From contig DWYT01000125.1 of NCBI GenBank assembly GCA_019118545.1, forward strand, positions 1 to 36,946: 36,946 nucleotides of DNA, read 5' to 3'. The position numbers and the translations under genes were made by a program. The notes beneath the pieces were generated by a model. That model had not been told where the DNA came from and did no database searches. It was given only the letters and a program-made list of their open reading frames with translations. Positions 24,286 through 32,706 of the stretch are shown here, piece by piece. The stretch's first letter is position 1; each line of letters opens with the position of its first letter. The DNA comes from Candidatus Mediterraneibacter merdavium (GTDB lineage: Bacteria; Bacillota; Clostridia; Lachnospirales; Lachnospiraceae).

Positions 24286-25614
24286 CTACTGCGCGTCCGC
24301 TATTTTCTGTACGCCCTCCAGCTCTGTCAGCGGATCTCCGCCTGCCGCCACATTCTGCATGGCAACCTGAATTGCTTTCTCTACTTCACTGTTAGAAAGC
24401 TTTCTGTCTCCTGCCGCGTTCTGTACATATTCGTTCACGGTGTCAATAGACTCCTGCATAAGCTCGCCGTCAACAGTTCCTGTATAGGCTACATTGTTTG
24501 ATACGGGCGCTCCCTGAAGGTAATTTACCCATTGCTGCTGCCCTTCACCGTCTGCAAGGAACTGAATGAATTTCATTGCAGCCTCTTTTTCTTCACAATC
24601 CTTATTCATAGAAATCATAACGTCAACCCCGGAGGTTGCAAGCATCTCGCCGCTGTCTGATACTGACGGGAACGGAGCCATGCCGATGACATCTCCCTGA
24701 TTGCCGATCTCTGTCCCCTGAATCTCACTGTTCGTAGGCGATGTCGGTCCGAGGTGCCATGAACCAGTCAGGAAAAATACGGATTTCCTCGCAAAGAAAT
24801 ACTGGTCTCTTGCATCCGGGTAAGTCGCCACACCGAGCGCGCCCTCTTCAAAAATTCCTTCCGTGAACATATTCTTCCATGCCTGCATAGTATCCACAAA
24901 GCACTGATCCGTCCACTTCCTCTCTCCTGCGTCAGCCTCATATACCGCACCGTTTTCAAATTCATTTGCCGCCTGTACAAACCAGTCTGAATTCACCCAG
25001 TCATCGGCAGCTCCGGCCGCGATACACACATACCCGTGCTCTTTTGCTTTCGCAGACGCGTCCAGAAGCTCTTCGTAGGTTGTCGGAACCTTCTCGATGC
25101 CACATTCCTCCATAAGTGTCTGATTGTACATCAGTGTCGTCATTCCTGCAACCAGCAGCGGCATCCCCGCCATTGTTCCGTCGTCCGTGGTGCACTGCTC
25201 TATGGCTGTCTCATTGATGGTGTCACTCCAACCGTCCCAGTATTCATCCGCAGTCTCTTTCATATCCACAGAAAATTTTGCGTACTGCTGCATCATCGGT
25301 CCCGTAGTCATTCCATAAAGATCCGGGCCTGTTCCTGACGCCATGGCCACCTGAAGCTTTTCAAAGAAGTCATCCTGCTCTGTCCTGATATAATCAATCT
25401 TGATATCCGGGTTTTCCTCCTCAAATGCCGCGATCATATCCCCTGACTGTTCTGTTGTCGGAAGCCACGACCAGAATGTAAGCGTCACTTTTCCGTCCTC
25501 TGATTTCCCGGAATCCTCCCCGGCATTTCCTCCGCCCGACGCAACACAGCCTGCCAGTGACGCTGTCATTGCCGCCGCTGTCAGCAGAGCAACAAACTTT
25601 CTCATTTTTTTCAT
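24286..25614 (-). CDS. Extracellular solute-binding lipoprotein of a sugar ABC importer
   Basis: The 442-residue protein has a signal peptide ending in the lipobox LAGC (Cys23), a short G/S/E-rich linker, and a family 1 solute-binding fold that begins VTLTFWSWLPTTEQSGDM. It captures an oligosaccharide outside the membrane and hands it to the two permeases. The gene lies after the family 43 gene and not before the permeases, which is less usual. AAAGGAGGAG precedes the ATG, and a hairpin in the 95-bp gap upstream could stabilise its message. Confidence 0.9.
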   Translation of the reverse strand: MKKMRKFVALLTAAAMTASLAGCVASGGGNAGEDSGKSEDGKVTLTFWSWLPTTEQSGDMIAAFEEENPDIKIDYIRTEQDDFFEKLQVAMASGTGPDLYGMTTGPMMQQYAKFSVDMKETADEYWDGWSDTINETAIEQCTTDDGTMAGMPLLVAGMTTLMYNQTLMEECGIEKVPTTYEELLDASAKAKEHGYVCIAAGAADDWVNSDWFVQAANEFENGAVYEADAGERKWTDQCFVDTMQAWKNMFTEGIFEEGALGVATYPDARDQYFFARKSVFFLTGSWHLGPTSPTNSEIQGTEIGNQGDVIGMAPFPSVSDSGEMLATSGVDVMISMNKDCEEKEAAMKFIQFLADGEGQQQWVNYLQGAPVSNNVAYTGTVDGELMQESIDTVNEYVQNAAGDRKLSNSEVEKAIQVAMQNVAAGGDPLTELEGVQKIADAQ

Positions 25615-25643
25615 TGTCTTCTCCTCCTTTTGTTTGCTGAGAT

Positions 25644-25672
25644 AAGCATACCTTGATCAGACCCTTATGCTC
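25644..25672 (-). promoter_or_regulatory. Intercistronic hairpin before the binding-protein gene
   Basis: On the minus strand GAGCATA pairs with TATGCTT around a 15-nt loop, about 30 bp before the start codon. It lacks a U-run directly after it, so it is more likely to protect the downstream message than to end transcription. Confidence 0.4.
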
Positions 25673-25709
25673 ACTCTATTTTTTTGTCTTTCCATTCATT
25701 TTTTTGCGG

Positions 25710-27500
25710 TTACAATTCTGTATTTTCGTATTCCGATATTTGGACTCCCTCTGTCTTAAAACTGTATTCCCCCGCAGCCATCTCTCCCTCTGTCTGTATC
25801 CATCTCCCGTTGGCTAAAAATACGTCACGCCCCGCCTCAAAAATATGATACACTGAAAAAGTATGTCTTACATTTTCCGCGAGGAGTACCCGCCTGCCGC
25901 CTCTGATAAACTCAACACAGTTCTTATCATTTTGAATATCAAAGGTCATTGCCTCTTTAAACTCTGCCTGTTTCTGGAGCCTTTTTAATTCCATCTGTCC
26001 GCTCCCGGAGCCGATTGCGCCGTCCAGTCCGGCAGCGGAAAATCCATACAGTTCTCCCATAAGGCGAAGGTCGTTCCCTGTGAGGAATATGGAACGCGTC
26101 ATTGCGAAACTAATCAAGGTAAGGTCTGTAAAATATGGAACAATCCCCGCTTTCCCAACGCTTACCATACCGTCATCCGTACAGCAGACGCTTTCCCTGC
26201 CGTCAAAGACAGCCTCATATTTATTAAATCTCTTTATAACGGTCAGGCGGTGGGGAACCGTATAATCAAAGTCGCGTTTGATCTTCACCGATGTCCGGCA
26301 GTATCTAAGCCCCGATCTGACGGTATACAAAGACACTGTCTTTTTCCCACTGTGAAAGCGAAGCTCAACATAGTTGTTTTCATCCTGATAATTGAGGAAA
26401 AATCCCCAACATGCCCCCGTGTGCATCAGTTCCGCCCTGATCCACATTTCCGCCATATAATACGGACTGCTGTCACAGAGGAATTTTCTTTCACATATCC
26501 TCTCCTCAGAAAATTTGACCGCAGGAAGTCCGGGCGCCTTCTTCCTCTCTTGGCTCGGGCCGAAGCAGAGCAGTTCTTCCCCGTTAAAATAAAGGGGATC
26601 AATACGCATCTCCCTCTGCTCTGTTCCCTCTACAAGCTCCTCTGACGCAAAGCGTCCATGGTATACGATCCAGTCGTCGGCCATGTTAGGCGCCTTTGCC
26701 ACCGTATTGTGTCCTGTTCCCTCCACATTGTCATTCTTTTTCAAAAGCGGATGCCACACGGATTCTGACGGATATTTTTTCCAATTCATATCCTTCATGT
26801 CATTTTTACATTCTGCCACTGCCGTCCCAATAAAATAATCGGTGTTTACATAGGCATTTGCAGAATACAGCAGCCAGAACCGTCCGCCCCTGACTACATG
26901 GGACGCTCCTTCGATCGTATACCAGTCCCTGCCGTCGCCAAAGCGGTTCTGCGCATAAATCTCCTGTCTGATTCCCGGTATGACCGCCTCCCGCGGGTCC
27001 CCAGAGAATTCCTGCGGATCTTTCATCTCATCGATCAGGATACTTGTCCCTGATCTTCTCTCATCTGTCCCGTTCCAATCATTGACGGAGTAGAACATCT
27101 CCAGCTTTCCATTCCATAAAACTGGGTGTGCGTCTATAGAAAACTTATTAAAAAATGTCTTCCTGTACCGGAATCCGCAGACAGGATTCTCTGACACGGC
27201 CAGCTTCAGCCACTCCTGATGGCAGTCGCCGCACCCGGAAGGTACGTTGGAGTAATACATATAAAAGGTTCCGTTGTCATAAAACACAGCGGGAGCCCAG
27301 TAATCCCGGTATTCCTCTTCCCTCAGAGCGTAGCCTTCAAAATGCCACCTGACCAGATCCTCTGACACGCTGACCTTCACTCCAAATTCATCGCTTGCAT
27401 AGCAATAATACTTTCCACACCATGATAAAATGTATGGATCCGGATTCGTGTGCCGTTTCCCGTCCGAAAACGGCACAGGGTTACAATACTCTCTGCTCAT
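25710..27500 (-). CDS. Glycoside hydrolase family 43 enzyme
   Basis: The 596-residue protein starts with a five-bladed propeller domain (about residues 1-320). The family 43 triad is visible: base Asp21 in TNPDPYI, pKa-setting Asp123 in SIDAHP and acid Glu197 in TIEGASH. The second half (about 330-596) is beta-rich and contains a concanavalin-like sandwich region (YYMAEMWIRAEL onward). Family members act as alpha-L-arabinofuranosidases, beta-xylosidases or exo-beta-galactosidases; the choice cannot be made here. There is no signal peptide, so it acts on imported sugars. It starts 7 bp after the MalG-like permease gene ends. Confidence 0.85.
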   Translation of the reverse strand: MSREYCNPVPFSDGKRHTNPDPYILSWCGKYYCYASDEFGVKVSVSEDLVRWHFEGYALREEEYRDYWAPAVFYDNGTFYMYYSNVPSGCGDCHQEWLKLAVSENPVCGFRYRKTFFNKFSIDAHPVLWNGKLEMFYSVNDWNGTDERRSGTSILIDEMKDPQEFSGDPREAVIPGIRQEIYAQNRFGDGRDWYTIEGASHVVRGGRFWLLYSANAYVNTDYFIGTAVAECKNDMKDMNWKKYPSESVWHPLLKKNDNVEGTGHNTVAKAPNMADDWIVYHGRFASEELVEGTEQREMRIDPLYFNGEELLCFGPSQERKKAPGLPAVKFSEERICERKFLCDSSPYYMAEMWIRAELMHTGACWGFFLNYQDENNYVELRFHSGKKTVSLYTVRSGLRYCRTSVKIKRDFDYTVPHRLTVIKRFNKYEAVFDGRESVCCTDDGMVSVGKAGIVPYFTDLTLISFAMTRSIFLTGNDLRLMGELYGFSAAGLDGAIGSGSGQMELKRLQKQAEFKEAMTFDIQNDKNCVEFIRGGRRVLLAENVRHTFSVYHIFEAGRDVFLANGRWIQTEGEMAAGEYSFKTEGVQISEYENTEL

Positions 27501-27507
27501 ATTCCAC

Positions 27508-28308
27508 CTAACCTTTCACGGAACCCGCCGTAATGCCCGCCACAAGGAATTTCTGGCTGAACAGGTATACCAGAATGGAGGGCAGCGCCAAAAGGATCAT
27601 AACCGCATATATTCTCGCCACATCCACAGGACTTTGGTATGTACTGGACATAAAATACTGCGCGGCCAAAGTTACCGGATAGTTTTCCTCGCTTCTCATG
27701 ACCAGAAGCGGTACCAGATAATCGTTCCACGAATAGATAAACGTAAGGACAAGCACATTCGCGATCATCGGTACGCTTAAAGGAACCATAAATTCATACC
27801 ACAGCCTGAAGGTTGTCGCCCCGTCTATTCTCGCGCTTTCCAGCAGTTCATCAGGAATTGTGTCAAAGTAGTTTTTCAGCATCAGGAGCATCATGGGAGA
27901 ATTAAACGCCACAAGCGGAAGAATCACGCCAAAATGCGAATCAAGAAGCCCCAGATTTTTAATAGTTGCAAAGAGCGGGCTTGTGACGGCCGCCACCGGA
28001 ACTGCCAGACATGCCAATATCGCCCCATACAAAAATTTTGAACCGTGAAATTTCATCTTGGAAAAGGCAAAGGCTGCCAGCGCCGTGATCACCGTTACTG
28101 TAGCCGCGCTTACGACCGCAATAAACATACTGTTGAATATCACGCGGAAGTAATTGATCTTATCATAGGTAAGCACATATTTGTAATTGTCAAAGCCCTC
28201 GATGGTAAATGATTTCACAAGGGCAATGAGCAGCGGAAGTATCCATATTGCCGCGAAGATAAGCAATACGGCATAAGTAGGGACGACCCCTCTCCATTTT
28301 CTTCTCAT
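27508..28308 (-). CDS. Carbohydrate ABC transporter permease, MalG type
   Basis: The 266-residue membrane protein has about six hydrophobic segments and the inner-face EAA loop in the form LLESARIDGATTFRLWYEF, which docks to the ATPase. It is the second permease of the CUT1-type sugar importer. It follows the MalF-type gene by 3 bp and is followed by the family 43 gene. No ATPase gene occurs in the locus. Confidence 0.92.
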   Translation of the reverse strand: MRRKWRGVVPTYAVLLIFAAIWILPLLIALVKSFTIEGFDNYKYVLTYDKINYFRVIFNSMFIAVVSAATVTVITALAAFAFSKMKFHGSKFLYGAILACLAVPVAAVTSPLFATIKNLGLLDSHFGVILPLVAFNSPMMLLMLKNYFDTIPDELLESARIDGATTFRLWYEFMVPLSVPMIANVLVLTFIYSWNDYLVPLLVMRSEENYPVTLAAQYFMSSTYQSPVDVARIYAVMILLALPSILVYLFSQKFLVAGITAGSVKG

Positions 28309-28311
28309 TTC

Positions 28312-29187
28312 TTAATCCTCCTTTCCCAGTCTGATCTGAAGAAACGACATGATCATAGCGATAATCAGAATCGCCACTCCGATCGAAGCCGCGCCTCCGG
28401 CATCAAAATTGTTGAACGCCTTTTCATACAGATATGTGTTCATAACCGTCGTCGTCCGTCCGGGACCTCCGGCTGTTAAAAGCTTCACCAGATCGAACGT
28501 CTTAAGCGAACCTACGATGCCGAGGATCAGAAGGACATTTGTCGTTCCTTTCACCATGGGGAATGTAACTGAAAAAGTTGTTCTCCAGAAACCGGCTCCG
28601 TCGATCTTTGCGGCTTCATAAACATCATCCGGAAGACTCATCAATCCCGCGTAGTACGTGATCATAGAAAATCCCATCCACTGGAAAATATTTACCAGAA
28701 TCACAGAGAACATCGCGATCTTTGGATCACCGAGCCAGCTCATGGCCAGCCCGTCCAAATTGATCGTGCGCAGGAACTGGTTCAGCGTTCCGTTCGTCGG
28801 ATCCATGATGATCTTAAAGATCGCAGTGATAATCGAGGTTGCCATCGCGATCGGCATAAAGTAGACGGCTTTAAACACATTCGAGCCCGGAAGCTTCTGT
28901 TTGAGCAGAACCGCAAGAATAAAGCCAAGAAATGCCTGTACAAATACTGTTCCAAAGAAAAATACGATATTGTTTTTGACAGATGTCCAGAATACCGGGT
29001 CCTGCAGCATTTCCACATAGTTTTTCAGCCCTACAAGCCCGAATTCTGCCGACATTCCATCCCAGTCCGTGAAGCTGACGGCTATCGTATTTATAATGCA
29101 GTAATACACAAGCACGAACGACAGCACCATCAGAGGCAATATATACAAATATGCCATTACGTTATTTTTTTTGCCTAATTTATTCAT
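28312..29187 (-). CDS. Carbohydrate ABC transporter permease, MalF/UgpA type
   Basis: The 291-residue protein has six hydrophobic segments, beginning with VMAYLYILPLMVLSFVLVYY (residues 9-28), and an EAA loop VYEAAKIDGAGFWRTT. It pairs with the MalG-type protein to form the membrane channel of a CUT1-family sugar importer. AGGAGGTG lies before the ATG. A TATAAT box without a good -35 lies 21 bp upstream, which would suit an activator-dependent promoter. Confidence 0.92.
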   Translation of the reverse strand: MNKLGKKNNVMAYLYILPLMVLSFVLVYYCIINTIAVSFTDWDGMSAEFGLVGLKNYVEMLQDPVFWTSVKNNIVFFFGTVFVQAFLGFILAVLLKQKLPGSNVFKAVYFMPIAMATSIITAIFKIIMDPTNGTLNQFLRTINLDGLAMSWLGDPKIAMFSVILVNIFQWMGFSMITYYAGLMSLPDDVYEAAKIDGAGFWRTTFSVTFPMVKGTTNVLLILGIVGSLKTFDLVKLLTAGGPGRTTTVMNTYLYEKAFNNFDAGGAASIGVAILIIAMIMSFLQIRLGKED

Positions 29188-29207
29188 CTCTCACACCTCC
29201 TGAACTG

Positions 29208-29213
29208 ATTATA
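29208..29213 (-). promoter_or_regulatory. Isolated -10 box, possible YesN-activated promoter
   Basis: A perfect TATAAT on the minus strand lies in the 71-bp gap between the regulator gene and the first permease. No -35 match is found 16-18 bases upstream. Promoters lacking a -35 often need an activator, and the AraC-type regulator is next door. This is inference. Confidence 0.3.
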
Positions 29214-29258
29214 AAAAGAAGCGGTGTTAAAAAAGATGATAATTTTTTAGGATATACT

Positions 29259-30806
29259 CTAATTTTTTGTCAGGAATTCCGTAGGTGTCATTCCTTCCAT
29301 TTCTTTGAATACTTTGAAAAAATAATTGTAATTCCGAAAGCCTGAGCGCTGTGCAATCTCCCGCATAGGGATATCCTTGCGCACAAGCAGGCTCTTCGCC
29401 TTGTTCACCCTGCACCGGTTCAGAAATTCTACAAAACGCATCCCCGTCTCTTTCTTGAACGATCTGCTTAGATAAGTGTAGCTTATCCCCGTAACCTCAG
29501 CGCATTTTTCCAGTGAAATGTCCTGCATGTAATTTTGTTCAATATATTGCGCCGCCTGCATGATCTGTGAAGAATATTTATGCTCCTGCGACTGCCTCAT
29601 ACGGTTTTTGCGGTTCAGCGTCTCAAGGATCTCGCTGCGGATCTCTGTATATTCCTCATGCTGTTTTATGCGCTCATACATTTCCTCGCACTCTGCTGCG
29701 TCAAGAACCGTATTTTTCTCCAGAAGCTCCAGTATACGGCTACAGTTCTTTATCACTTTCTGCCGTGCAAGCCTTTCCTTCCCCATCACATCCAGAACAT
29801 CCCTGACTGTAAGTAGATATCCGTCCATTTGGTTTTTCAATTCATATTGAAGCTGATTCCAAAGGTTGTCCGGAATCTCTTTTTCACTATAATCCAGCTT
29901 TTGGGCGATCGCCTCAGACACAATGCGGTTTCCTCCAAGATACATCTTATCCTCCAGAAGCCCGTCCATGCGGCGCGCCTGTTCCAGAGCCTGTTCCAGT
30001 GTTCTCTGCACGTCCCCTACCACGATAGTTGCCGTTATATCCAACATTCTGACAATCTGATTCTGGATTCTGCGTACAAGATTTCCCGCAACATTCATCA
30101 TCAGCAGTGTGCTCTTTTCCTCCGTGAAGGAGACAAGAGGTATGATATGCCCTTTTCCTGTCACATGGATCAGATACGGATAGCGGTCTCCCAACATCTG
30201 ATTTAACATATCAATCACAGCGTTTACAATATCCCTGCGGTATTCCTTTTCATGAATCCCCTTTTTTAAACGATAATCAGGGCTAATGGCCACAGCGATG
30301 ATATTGGCTGTTTTAAACTCAATGTAGTTCCGGTCGATCAGCTTCGATATTCCTTCTGCTGAGAACTCCTTCTCATCATAGATACAGTATCCCCGCCTGT
30401 AATATACTTCTCCTCCGGCAGGCACGATCCGGTAACGCTCCCTGACCTGATCCAGAACATAAAGGAGCTGTTTTTCCGTAAGCTCATGCTTTAGCAGATA
30501 ATTGCAGGCACCGTTTATCAGACTGCCCCTCACATAGTCAAAATCATCAAACCCGCTGATCGCGATAATAGGAAGATATTCATTGATAATATGTACGCTG
30601 CGCATCAGCTCCACCCCGTCTATCCCCGGCATCTGCATATCACACAGCATAATGTCAGCCGTATTTTGCCTCAGCCAGTCCAATGCCATCTTTCCATTCG
30701 GAAAGTCTCCGGCAACTTCATATATCTCACTGCCTTCCAAAAGCTTTTTTATTGTATTTCTGCTTGTCAGCTCATCGTCCACTATAAGTATCCTGATTCG
30801 GTTCAT
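29259..30806 (-). CDS. YesN-type response regulator with AraC DNA-binding domain
   Basis: From the chosen start MNRIRILIVDDE the protein has 515 residues. The receiver domain (1-120) has the acidic pair DDE and the phospho-acceptor Asp in IMLCDMQMPGIDG. A long middle region follows, and the C-terminal 100 residues are a two-helix-turn-helix AraC domain (ISLEKCAEVTGISYTYLSRSF and IPMREIAQRSGFRNYNYFFKVF regions). It should bind operators of the sugar operon when phosphorylated by the adjacent kinase. The start is set by a GGAG site eight bases upstream and by a 4-base ATGA overlap with the kinase stop; the longer frame to 30842 has no ribosome site. Confidence 0.92.
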   Translation of the reverse strand: MNRIRILIVDDELTSRNTIKKLLEGSEIYEVAGDFPNGKMALDWLRQNTADIMLCDMQMPGIDGVELMRSVHIINEYLPIIAISGFDDFDYVRGSLINGACNYLLKHELTEKQLLYVLDQVRERYRIVPAGGEVYYRRGYCIYDEKEFSAEGISKLIDRNYIEFKTANIIAVAISPDYRLKKGIHEKEYRRDIVNAVIDMLNQMLGDRYPYLIHVTGKGHIIPLVSFTEEKSTLLMMNVAGNLVRRIQNQIVRMLDITATIVVGDVQRTLEQALEQARRMDGLLEDKMYLGGNRIVSEAIAQKLDYSEKEIPDNLWNQLQYELKNQMDGYLLTVRDVLDVMGKERLARQKVIKNCSRILELLEKNTVLDAAECEEMYERIKQHEEYTEIRSEILETLNRKNRMRQSQEHKYSSQIMQAAQYIEQNYMQDISLEKCAEVTGISYTYLSRSFKKETGMRFVEFLNRCRVNKAKSLLVRKDIPMREIAQRSGFRNYNYFFKVFKEMEGMTPTEFLTKN

Positions 30807-32524
30807 ATGCTTTTCTCCACAACGGGCAGCCGGAAAACGCATTTTGTATACTGTCCCTGTACGCTTTCATACGCGATCCCGTAGTCCTCTCCAAGAAACA
30901 GTTTTATTCTTTCATTTACGTTTCTGACTCCGATTCCGTTAAAACCATGTTCTTTATCTTTTGCCTGTCCCAACAGCTCCATGATCTTTTTTTCATCCAT
31001 GCCTTTTCCATTATCTTCGACAACAATATATAAAAGTCCGTCCCTGATCTCTGCGGTGATCTTTATGCAGCCCTGCTTTGTCAGTTCCTGACCCAGCCCG
31101 TGACATATGGCGTTTTCCACTATAGGCTGGAGGATGAAACGCGGGATCAGCAGATGTATTGTTTCTTCCGCTATACACTTTTCCACGCAAAAATCATAGT
31201 TCCCGCTATATTCCATTATGGTTATATAATTGTCCACATATTGCAGCTCGTCTGAAAGCGGGATCATATCCTTTTCCTGATGCATAGCGCTGTAAAGCAG
31301 GTGATTTAATGAGTTCACAAGAGGAATCAGATTATCGGCATGATGGATTCTGGCCATCCACACTACTTTGTTTAAGACATTTGATATAAAGTGAGGATTG
31401 ATCTGTGCCTGAAGAAAGGCGATCTCATTAAGCCGTTTCTGCTTTTCCTCGTCTGCCACGCGGCCCATCAGTTCTTTGATACGCACTGCCATATAATTAA
31501 AGGTATGTCCCATCTCTCCTATCTCGTCGCTGCTCTTCACCTCGTATCTCACATCCATATCGCCGTCTGCCATTGCGGTCATCTTTTCTTTGAGCACAGT
31601 AATCTCGCCCGTCATTTTTGACACTGATACAATGCAGAGTATGACAGATGCCATAATGATCAGTCCTATGATTACTCCGGTCAGTACCACCGTTTTATTA
31701 ATATCTCCAGTATAAGTGCCGGAAGGGATCCCCATGTAAAAGTCCCATCCCACATCGTGAGCGGAAAATGTATTCTCCACATAGCTCTCGTCTGCCTTTC
31801 CAAACTCCCCTTTTGTATTTGTGTTTGAAAATATTTCTGCACCCTGCCGGTTTATGACCTTAAAATAACTTCCTTGCGGAAGATTGACAGAAAATATCTG
31901 TTCAATGACCCCATAATCGAAATACAGTACTACAAATCCGTTGATGTCCCCTTCCCTGTCCACGATACCCCTCACCGCAGGCACAACATAATCACTGGAG
32001 ACCGTTGATTTCAGGCCCTCCAGATGAATGGGATCGAGCATGACCATGGAATACCGCAGCTCTTCTTTATCGATTGCCGATATTTCTTGGTATAACTGCT
32101 CTTTGTCGAGAGTAATCTGGCCTGATGAAAAGATATGTTCCGTACCTGCCAGCACAGCAATTCCCGCTATATAATACTTATACCCGTACATACCTTTGAT
32201 ATATTCTTCAATCAGCCGGCTGTTATCAAGATAGTCCCTTGTCCACTGGCCGTTTTGCATAAGGATTCCGCTCTTGTCATTGAGTTCCTCCACCGGGCCG
32301 ATAATGTTTTTGTCATTTGTGGCGATTAATGTCGCCATGTATTCCGTATCCGTCAGAAGATATTCAAACGCATTATATGCGTATTCCATCGTACTCTTTG
32401 AGACGTCGTTTAAATAGCGGTCTGACAGCTTTCTGCTATTTCCATACCAGATGAGCGTACTGATAAATCCGCTTATCAAAAGAATGAGCAGCATAGACGC
32501 CAGCAGCTTATCCCTGATCTTCAT
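30803..32524 (-). CDS. YesM-type sensor histidine kinase
   Basis: The 573-residue membrane kinase has a first membrane segment at residues 9-26, an extracellular sensor region (about 30-275), a second membrane segment (about 278-300), a HAMP domain (300-355), the histidine region AQINPHFISNVLNKV and an ATPase domain with N-box NAICHGLG and G-box VEDNGKGMDEKK. In this family the histidine box usually reads INPHFLYNTL, so the FISNVL form is a mild variant; the histidine itself is kept. It should sense an external sugar or related cue and phosphorylate the response regulator, to which it is coupled by an ATGA overlap. GGGAGG lies before the ATG. Confidence 0.92.
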   Translation of the reverse strand: MKIRDKLLASMLLILLISGFISTLIWYGNSRKLSDRYLNDVSKSTMEYAYNAFEYLLTDTEYMATLIATNDKNIIGPVEELNDKSGILMQNGQWTRDYLDNSRLIEEYIKGMYGYKYYIAGIAVLAGTEHIFSSGQITLDKEQLYQEISAIDKEELRYSMVMLDPIHLEGLKSTVSSDYVVPAVRGIVDREGDINGFVVLYFDYGVIEQIFSVNLPQGSYFKVINRQGAEIFSNTNTKGEFGKADESYVENTFSAHDVGWDFYMGIPSGTYTGDINKTVVLTGVIIGLIIMASVILCIVSVSKMTGEITVLKEKMTAMADGDMDVRYEVKSSDEIGEMGHTFNYMAVRIKELMGRVADEEKQKRLNEIAFLQAQINPHFISNVLNKVVWMARIHHADNLIPLVNSLNHLLYSAMHQEKDMIPLSDELQYVDNYITIMEYSGNYDFCVEKCIAEETIHLLIPRFILQPIVENAICHGLGQELTKQGCIKITAEIRDGLLYIVVEDNGKGMDEKKIMELLGQAKDKEHGFNGIGVRNVNERIKLFLGEDYGIAYESVQGQYTKCVFRLPVVEKSI

Positions 32525-32538
32525 ACTCTTTCCTCCCG

Positions 32539-32578
32539 ATTATAATTATATCTTACCGTACTTCAATTTCTTGTGTAA
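32539..32578 (-). promoter_or_regulatory. AT-rich promoter region of the kinase-regulator operon
   Basis: Several overlapping minus-strand candidates occur: two tandem TATAAT boxes (32539-32544 and 32545-32550), TTGAAG at 32561-32566, and TTACAC-17-TAAGAT (32550-32578). The TATAAT boxes are so close to the ribosome site that the last pair gives the most workable leader. The exact promoter cannot be settled by eye. Confidence 0.35.
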
Positions 32579-32649
32579 TTTTCTTCCTTTTACTATACAT
32601 TTTTGCACTTTTTTGTTTTTCTCTGGAACAAAGAGTTCCGCTATGATAC

Positions 32650-32690
32650 AAAAAGCCGTTACGCCCGATCATTTTTGGGCTAACGACTTT
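32650..32690 (-). terminator. Intrinsic terminator of the ABC fusion gene
   Basis: On the minus strand GTCGTTAGCCC pairs with GGGCGTAACGGC (one bulge, one G-U pair) and is followed by TTTTTG. It lies just past the stop of the ABC fusion gene and before the kinase gene. A T-run on the other side makes it usable from the plus strand too. Confidence 0.8.
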
Positions 32691-32706
32691 TTTACCTCAT
32701 CTGCCT

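Noticed and set aside
29188-29258. Catabolite-response (cre) site before the sugar permease genes
   Set aside because: No sequence near the TGNAANCGNTNNCA pattern was found in the gap by eye.
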